Of a DNA stretch of 21,178 nt, positions 16,967 to 21,178 are shown one piece after another. The notes under the pieces are model-generated. The model saw nothing but the letters and a program-made list of their open reading frames with translations. It ran no database searches and was not told the origin of the DNA. The stretch is from Pseudobutyrivibrio sp. (lineage in GTDB: Bacteria; Bacillota_A; Clostridia; Lachnospirales; Lachnospiraceae). Position 1 is the first letter of the stretch. Every line of letters starts with the position of its first letter. The DNA is taken from positions 1-21,178 of the forward strand of contig JAILNO010000152.1 of NCBI GenBank assembly GCA_024691465.1, read 5' to 3'. Both the position numbers and the translations under genes were made by a program.

Positions 16967-17581
16967 ATGCTCACACTTGATGAGGTTAATTCAAAATATT
17001 TTGATGTCCTCAAGGAAATAGGTAATATTGGCGCTGGCAATGCTACAACGGCCATCGCCAATATGCTTGGCCTTAGAATAGATATGAGTGTTCCAGAAGT
17101 GGCATTTTTGCCAGTTGAGAGTCTGGGCTCAGCTATCGGGGCAGAGGACGAGATTATAGTAGGCATTTTGCTTGGCGTTGAACAGGATATTGATGGTTCA
17201 ATGATGTTCCTTATGGATATGCCATCTGCTCACCATATAGTTAATAAGCTTATGATGAGAGATGATAATTATTCAGAACCATTTGATGAGATGGATTTAT
17301 CCGCCATCAAAGAGATCGGTAATATTATTGCAGGTTCGTATTTGTCGGCTTTATCGGGACTTACGAATCTTACAATTGTGCCATCTGTTCCGTTTGTCGC
17401 AGTTGATATGGCGGCTGCTATATTATCAGTTCCAGCGGTTCAGTTTGGTATTTTTGGTGACAATGCACTTATGATTAACACACAGTTTTCTGATGATCTT
17501 GGAATAAAGGGACACTTTATTCTGATGCCAGAGGAAGATTCTTATGCAAAGATATTAACGGCACTTGGTGTACCAATTTAA
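16967..17581 (+). CDS. cheC: CheY-P phosphatase CheC
   Basis: CheC dephosphorylates CheY-P and is stimulated by CheD. Two phosphatase centres of the form (D/S)-x3-E-x2-N-x22-P are intact: E17/N20 in DVLKEIGN and E116/N119 in SAIKEIGN, each with its trailing proline. The rest is one CheC domain of 204 residues, the family norm. GGGAGG precedes the ATG; a nearby ATG at 16963 is out of frame. The adjacent cheD gene supports CheC over CheX, which has a single active centre arrangement and no CheD partner requirement. Together with FliY this gives the cell two double-centre phosphatases for CheY-P. Confidence 0.95.
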   Translation: MLTLDEVNSKYFDVLKEIGNIGAGNATTAIANMLGLRIDMSVPEVAFLPVESLGSAIGAEDEIIVGILLGVEQDIDGSMMFLMDMPSAHHIVNKLMMRDDNYSEPFDEMDLSAIKEIGNIIAGSYLSALSGLTNLTIVPSVPFVAVDMAAAILSVPAVQFGIFGDNALMINTQFSDDLGIKGHFILMPEEDSYAKILTALGVPI

Positions 17582-17593
17582 GGAGCGTGGAAT

Positions 17594-18082
17594 ATGGGGC
17601 AAATGATTAAAGTCGGCATGGCTGATCTTAAAATATGCAAAGCTCCTGATGCACTAACTACGATTGGTCTTGGATCCTGCATTGGAATTGCTATTTATGA
17701 TCCATCAACTAAGATTAGCGGTTTAGCGCACATTATGTTACCTGATAGTACTTCTATTAGAAATAATTCTAATATTGCAAAGTTTGCAGATACAGGTATA
17801 CAGAAGCTTTATGACGATATGATTAAGGCTGGAGCCAATAAATTAAAGATGGTTGCTAAAATCGCTGGGGGAGCTAAGATGTTCGAAATGCCTGGCGCTT
17901 CAGCAGCTGGAATTAATGTGGGTGAGAGAAATGCAGAGGCGTCACGAGCTAAATTAAAGGAGTTAGGCGTTAGGCTTGTCGCAGAGGATTGCGGTTTAAA
18001 TTATGGTCGTACTGTTGAGCTATATAGTGAGACTGGAGAATACCATATAAAATCTGTTGGCAAAGAGCTTAAGATTCTATAA
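17594..18082 (+). CDS. cheD: Chemoreceptor glutamine deamidase CheD
   Basis: CheD deamidates glutamines of chemoreceptors and binds CheC, linking CheY-P level to adaptation. The catalytic cysteine C29 (in GLGSCIGIAIYD) and histidine H46 (in GLAHIMLPDS) are both present, in the positions and spacing of known CheD proteins. A CheC/CheD-type core with GGAKMFE follows, a conserved glycine-rich segment. AAGGAGC lies upstream of the ATG. Length of 162 residues is typical. Its gene directly follows cheC, as in Bacillus and Thermotoga-like systems. Confidence 0.95.
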   Translation: MGQMIKVGMADLKICKAPDALTTIGLGSCIGIAIYDPSTKISGLAHIMLPDSTSIRNNSNIAKFADTGIQKLYDDMIKAGANKLKMVAKIAGGAKMFEMPGASAAGINVGERNAEASRAKLKELGVRLVAEDCGLNYGRTVELYSETGEYHIKSVGKELKIL

Positions 18083-18109
18083 AATAAAAATAAGTATTTG
18101 GAGGATATG

Positions 18110-18412
18110 ATGAAAACGAAACCTATACCAATAATAATTACTTTGGCTGCAGCCTTGATTTCTTGTGTTACATCCATTGTTCAGAGGGTTGAGTTTTCGG
18201 TTTTTCTCAGTAGATTAGCAATTGTTGTTGCCATATTCTTAGTTATGGGAACAATAATTAAAATTATATTAGATTATTCATTCAAGACACTAGAACCACC
18301 TGTTCCTTTAGATGAACAGTTGGATTCAGTGGTTCCTCTGGAAGATGAAGATCAACCAGATGAGGAAATTAATACATCAAACGATAATCCGCTTGAATCA
18401 GAGGAAGGCTAA
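18110..18412 (+). CDS. Small two-helix membrane protein of the fla/che operon, function unknown
   Basis: I do not recognise a named family. The product is about 100 residues. Two hydrophobic helices span about 6-24 and 36-56, joined by a short loop with Arg, Glu and Arg. The remaining C-terminal 40 residues are strongly acidic and Pro-rich and would lie in the cytoplasm if both helices cross the membrane. GGAGG at 18100-18104 favours the ATG at 18110 (5-base gap); ATG at 18107 and TTG at 18098 are also in frame. It lies between cheD and fliA, where Bacillus has no gene. The tight spacing suggests co-transcription, so a motility link is likely but the role is unknown. Confidence 0.8.
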   Translation: MKTKPIPIIITLAAALISCVTSIVQRVEFSVFLSRLAIVVAIFLVMGTIIKIILDYSFKTLEPPVPLDEQLDSVVPLEDEDQPDEEINTSNDNPLESEEG

Positions 18413-18448
18413 ATAATTCTGATTTAGCGAGACTTAAAGGGGGCATAA

Positions 18449-19213
18449 ATGAAGGCTAGTGACAAGGAAAAGCTTTGGGATAAATATAAAGTTAGCCCGA
18501 ATCCAGAGCTTAGGGAGCAATTAATTCTTGAATATGCGCCACTTGTTAAAATTGTTGCAGGACGTCTTTGTATGTATTTAGGTAATACAGTTGAGTACGA
18601 AGATTTATGCAGCTATGGCATATTTGGCCTTATTGATGCGATTGATAAATTCGATTTGGCAAAGGATGTCAAATTCGAAACTTACGCAAGTCTACGCATC
18701 AGAGGTTCTATTTTGGACCAAATTAGAAAAATGGACTGGATTCCCCGCACCATAAGACAGCGTCAGAGGATGATTGATGATGCTATCAAGACCATCGAGG
18801 CGCGCACAGGTCATAGTGCCAGTGATGAAGAGGTTGCGGAGGAACTTAACATTTCCTCTGATGAGTTTTTAAAATGGCAATCACAACTTAATGTTACAAA
18901 TGTTGTTTCTTTAAATGAATTCGTTGAGGCAGGTAATGAACCAGTTATGGAGGCCGAGAACAATTCACACTTTATTCAACCTGAAGATAATATATCTAAG
19001 CAAGAGCTTTCAGAGAAGCTTAAGGAGGCGCTGGATAAACTTACAGAAAAGGAAAAACAAGTCGTTCTTTTATATTATTATGAAGACATGACTTTAAAAG
19101 AAATTAGTGCGACTTTAGAAGTGTCAGAATCTAGAGTGTCACAACTTCATACAAAAGCCCTACAGAAAATGAGAGGTTCTCTCGGAGAGTATATGGGTAT
19201 TTTGATAAAGTAG
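18449..19213 (+). CDS. fliA: Flagellar RNA polymerase sigma factor FliA/SigD (sigma-28)
   Basis: This sigma factor directs transcription of late flagellar genes such as flagellin, motors and receptors. Sigma region 2 holds YEDLCSYGIFGLIDAIDKFD and the DNA-melting part around FETYASLRIRGSILDQIRK with WIPR after it, diagnostic for the FliA/SigD/WhiG group. Region 3 follows (about 95-150), and region 4 (about 190-245) has the helix-turn-helix LKEISATLEVSESRVSQLH. AAAGGGGG precedes the ATG. The length of 254 residues equals Bacillus SigD. No flgM anti-sigma gene is seen here. Its location at the far end of the operon matches Bacillus, where distance from the promoter limits SigD level. Confidence 0.95.
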   Translation: MKASDKEKLWDKYKVSPNPELREQLILEYAPLVKIVAGRLCMYLGNTVEYEDLCSYGIFGLIDAIDKFDLAKDVKFETYASLRIRGSILDQIRKMDWIPRTIRQRQRMIDDAIKTIEARTGHSASDEEVAEELNISSDEFLKWQSQLNVTNVVSLNEFVEAGNEPVMEAENNSHFIQPEDNISKQELSEKLKEALDKLTEKEKQVVLLYYYEDMTLKEISATLEVSESRVSQLHTKALQKMRGSLGEYMGILIK

Positions 19214-19259
19214 TTTGTAGACATGTAATTGTGTGGTATTCCACTAGGGAGGGAATGTT

Positions 19260-19586
19260 ATGTCAATTAGTCCTATTAATTTTAACGGAATGATTCAAAA
19301 CACCAACGAGATTAGCCATACTAAAGCCAACGAGGACCAGAAGCCATTGCTTCAGCAGGAATTGCTGACAAGTGCTGTTGAGAAGAAACAAGAGCAGCAA
19401 TCTAAGCAAGTCAATGATCCTAATAACACCAATAAGACTGGTGATAAATATGATCGTGAGGGCAATGGTAAAGGTTACGAGGGCAATAAAAATCGTAAAT
19501 CTCCTAAGAATAAGAAAGGACAAGAGCTCCAGGGTGATGGAGAGGTTACAGAGAAACCTAAGCCATCATTTGATATGAGAGTTTAA
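19260..19586 (+). CDS. Small hydrophilic flagellar-operon protein, function unknown
   Basis: A 108-residue protein with no membrane segment or signal. The first part (MSISPINFNGMIQNTNEI) and the last residues (FDMRV) are the most ordered-looking; the middle is full of Gln, Lys, Asn, Gly and Glu and is probably disordered. From memory, small proteins with a similar start (M-x-I-x-P-I-x-x-x-x-M-I) and a similar ending (DIR-hydrophobic) occur in motility operons of clostridia and spirochetes, but I cannot name a function and this match needs a database search. A strong GGGAGGG ribosome site precedes the ATG, so it is very likely translated. It lies between fliA and the membrane coiled-coil gene. 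Confidence 0.8.
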   Translation: MSISPINFNGMIQNTNEISHTKANEDQKPLLQQELLTSAVEKKQEQQSKQVNDPNNTNKTGDKYDREGNGKGYEGNKNRKSPKNKKGQELQGDGEVTEKPKPSFDMRV

Positions 19587-19600
19587 CAAGGGGGACTATA

Positions 19601-20311
19601 ATGTCAGTACTAGAAATTGTGCTCCTAATCATTGGGTTATCCTTATGCATTGGGAGTTTTTTTGTGTCTGAAAAGCTATCAAGCACAGACAAAGAAAATC
19701 TTCAAAAGCTTACAAAAGAACAGATTGAGGCCATTATTAAAGATAAAATGGCTGATGCTAAAGTGGAGATGGAGGATAAGCTTTCCGAGACCATCGACGA
19801 AGCTATGGAGCAATTAGATATTAAGACTGATAGGGAGACTACCAATAAGATTATGCAGATTTCAGAGTACTCTGATTCAGTACTTGAGTCTGTCGATAAG
19901 TCCCATAAGGAAGTTACTTTTATGTATTCTATGCTTAATGATAAGCAGAAGGATACAGTAGAAATGACTAAGAAACTTTCGGACTTAGAGGACACTTTGG
20001 TTGCACTTGATTCTTCTATAGCTAAGAAGCTTGATTTGCTTAGGGATAGGGAAATTGAGATTGCTGAAGAGAAACAGAAGCTTGAGGAAGCCAAAGCTGC
20101 TCCCGTTGAAGAAAAGGAACCCGTATCTTTTACAGAAGCTCTTGCAGAGAAATTCTCTGAGGATAGCTCTAAAGTCAACAAGCAGAATGATAATATGGAA
20201 ATTCTTACCTTACACGATGAGGGCCTTACCGAAGTTGAGATAGCTAAGAAGCTTGGCAGGGGACTAGGTGAGGTTAAGTTTGTTCTCGGTTTATATCAGG
20301 AGGGCAAATAA
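19601..20311 (+). CDS. Membrane-anchored coiled-coil protein, SwrB-like position and architecture
   Basis: The 236-residue product has an N-terminal membrane helix (about 3-22). A long charged, probably coiled-coil region (about 28-165) follows, then a Pro/Glu linker, and a C-terminal helix-turn-helix-like segment (about 199-236) containing LTEVEIAKKLGRGLGEVKF. This C-terminal pattern resembles the DUF6115/DUF2802 type of uncharacterised proteins. In Bacillus the gene between sigD and rpsB is swrB (ylxL), a single-pass coiled-coil protein that activates flagellar export. Position and layout match; sequence homology is not proven here. AAGGGGG lies before the ATG, and the stop overlaps the next start by one base. 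An alternative is a general membrane scaffold unrelated to SwrB. Confidence 0.85.
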   Translation: MSVLEIVLLIIGLSLCIGSFFVSEKLSSTDKENLQKLTKEQIEAIIKDKMADAKVEMEDKLSETIDEAMEQLDIKTDRETTNKIMQISEYSDSVLESVDKSHKEVTFMYSMLNDKQKDTVEMTKKLSDLEDTLVALDSSIAKKLDLLRDREIEIAEEKQKLEEAKAAPVEEKEPVSFTEALAEKFSEDSSKVNKQNDNMEILTLHDEGLTEVEIAKKLGRGLGEVKFVLGLYQEGK

Positions 20312-20880
20312 TGAGATTTAAGTATTATCTTAGAGGTATAGGAATCGGTATAATCTTGGCTACATGCCTTTTATCTATTAGTTTCTATTTTGGAAAGGAT
20401 AATCTAGGTACTAGGGAAATGACTGATGCTGAGATTATTCAAAAAGCTACTGAGCTTGGCATGGTGGAAGCTCCCAAGGAAGATGAAGAGGATTCTGAGG
20501 ATTCATCTAAAGAAGAATTAAAGGATGAGGCTGCTTCAGAAGAGACTGCTAAAGAGGATGCTAAAGAGGATATTACATTAGATGAGGCAATTGATGAGGC
20601 TAGTAGTGATACTGAGTCTGAAACTGAGGCAGATGATGTAGTGACATACATACCTTTTAGTATTAATTCAGGAGAATCTTCTGACTCTGTGGCATCTAAA
20701 TTATATAATGCAGGATTAGTAGATTCTGCATCAGAGTTTAATAGCTATATGAACGAATTAGGTGTGGATAGTCGTATTCAATCTGGTACTTTCTATGTTA
20801 AGGAGGGAAGTAGTTATGATGATTTGATTTCCCTTTTAGTCAACAAAGACACTAGAAGTACCACACCACCAGAAGAATAA
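20311..20880 (+). CDS. Membrane protein with MltG/YceG-like N-terminal module, no catalytic domain
   Basis: This 189-residue protein has a membrane helix (about 8-27), a very acidic linker (about 52-115) and a C-terminal domain (about 117-182). The last domain resembles the LysM-like part of endolytic transglycosylase MltG: a segment around SGESSDSVASKLYNAGLV, then SRIQSGTFYVKEGSSYDDLISLL. The larger MltG catalytic domain with its glutamate is absent, and the protein ends shortly after the module, so it probably binds peptidoglycan or a partner rather than cutting glycan. AGGAGG precedes the ATG, and the start overlaps the previous stop by one base. It is the last gene before rpsB. The domain match is from pattern memory and moderate. 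Confidence 0.78.
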   Translation: MRFKYYLRGIGIGIILATCLLSISFYFGKDNLGTREMTDAEIIQKATELGMVEAPKEDEEDSEDSSKEELKDEAASEETAKEDAKEDITLDEAIDEASSDTESETEADDVVTYIPFSINSGESSDSVASKLYNAGLVDSASEFNSYMNELGVDSRIQSGTFYVKEGSSYDDLISLLVNKDTRSTTPPEE

Positions 20881-20909
20881 TAGCTAACAATTACTTTATT
20901 TATTGAATT

Positions 20910-20939
20910 TTGTTGCAATATTCTAGGATTTGTGATAAA
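20910..20939 (+). promoter_or_regulatory. Putative sigma-A promoter for rpsB
   Basis: A TTGTTG box at 20910-20915 and GATAAA at 20934-20939 are separated by 18 bases. A TGT just before the -10 box gives an extended -10 element. Transcription would begin near 20945-20950, about 105 bases before rpsB, and would include the whole structured leader. This was judged by eye in an AT-rich region and could be chance. Confidence 0.4.
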
Positions 20940-20962
20940 TTTTAAGGGCTGTTGAAAATACA

Positions 20963-21178
<216 letters not shown>

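Noticed and set aside
19233..19244. GTGG-TATT-CCAC hairpin before the 108-residue gene
   Set aside because: Only 4 bp, no U tract, and expected by chance; too weak to call a terminator or regulatory element.
19702..20181. 159-codon - strand frame, extremely Ser-rich
   Set aside because: It is the reverse shadow of the charged coiled-coil region of the + strand gene; the Ser richness comes from complementing Glu/Lys/Asp codons.
20881..20920. Possible terminator after the MltG-like gene
   Set aside because: Inverted matches (CAAT with ATTG, AACAA with TTGTT) are short, AT-only and not followed by a clear U run.

Overview
This window is a single-strand, gene-dense stretch of a Gram-positive fla/che (flagellum and chemotaxis) operon. 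Everything recognisable is on the + strand, with most intergenic gaps under 30 bases and several stop/start overlaps of one base. The gene order (fliL, fliM, fliY-type fliN, cheY, fliO, fliP, fliQ, fliR, flhB, flhA, flhF, flhG, cheB, cheA, cheW, cheC, cheD, fliA/sigD, membrane coiled-coil gene, then rpsB) is the Bacillus/Clostridia fla/che order. The AT-leaning composition, motA-motB just upstream of fliL, very acidic proteins and a long FliY suggest an anaerobic clostridium of the Lachnospiraceae (Butyrivibrio, Pseudobutyrivibrio or Roseburia relatives). The family is an inference from gene order and protein style; the genus is not established.

Layout. 1-1385: the end of motA and complete motB (stator). 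1397-4490: fliL, fliM, fliY and cheY (stator accessory protein, switch complex and its input signal). 4493-10023: fliO, fliP, fliQ, fliR, flhB and flhA (the flagellar type III export gate). 10029-12407: flhF and flhG (placement and number of flagella). 12412-13155: a YcgR-like PilZ gene (c-di-GMP input). 13157-18082: cheB, cheA, cheW, cheC and cheD (chemotaxis signalling and adaptation). 18110-20880: fliA (sigma-28) with four little-characterised genes around it. 20881-21053: the only sizeable non-coding gap, containing a probable promoter and a structured leader. 21054-21178: the beginning of rpsB (ribosomal protein S2).

How it works together. Receptors (not in this window) signal through CheW to CheA, which phosphorylates CheY and CheB. 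CheY-P binds the N-terminal peptides of FliM and probably of FliY. FliY and CheC both keep two complete CheY-P phosphatase centres, and CheD links dephosphorylation to receptor adaptation. No cheR, cheV, cheX or receptor gene is visible here. FlhF and FlhG set the assembly site, the export gate secretes the parts, MotAB drives rotation, and PilZ may brake it under c-di-GMP. Sigma-28 would then turn on late flagellar genes elsewhere.

Most of the window is a well-understood system. The parts most worth a second look are: (1) the rpsB leader, which can form a closing helix around two competing helices or a pseudoknot; (2) the four little-known genes around fliA, including a probable positional and architectural counterpart of SwrB and an MltG-like protein without a catalytic domain; (3) an FlhF GTPase whose G3 motif departs from the SRP-family consensus; and (4) acidic, low-complexity additions to MotB and FliP.
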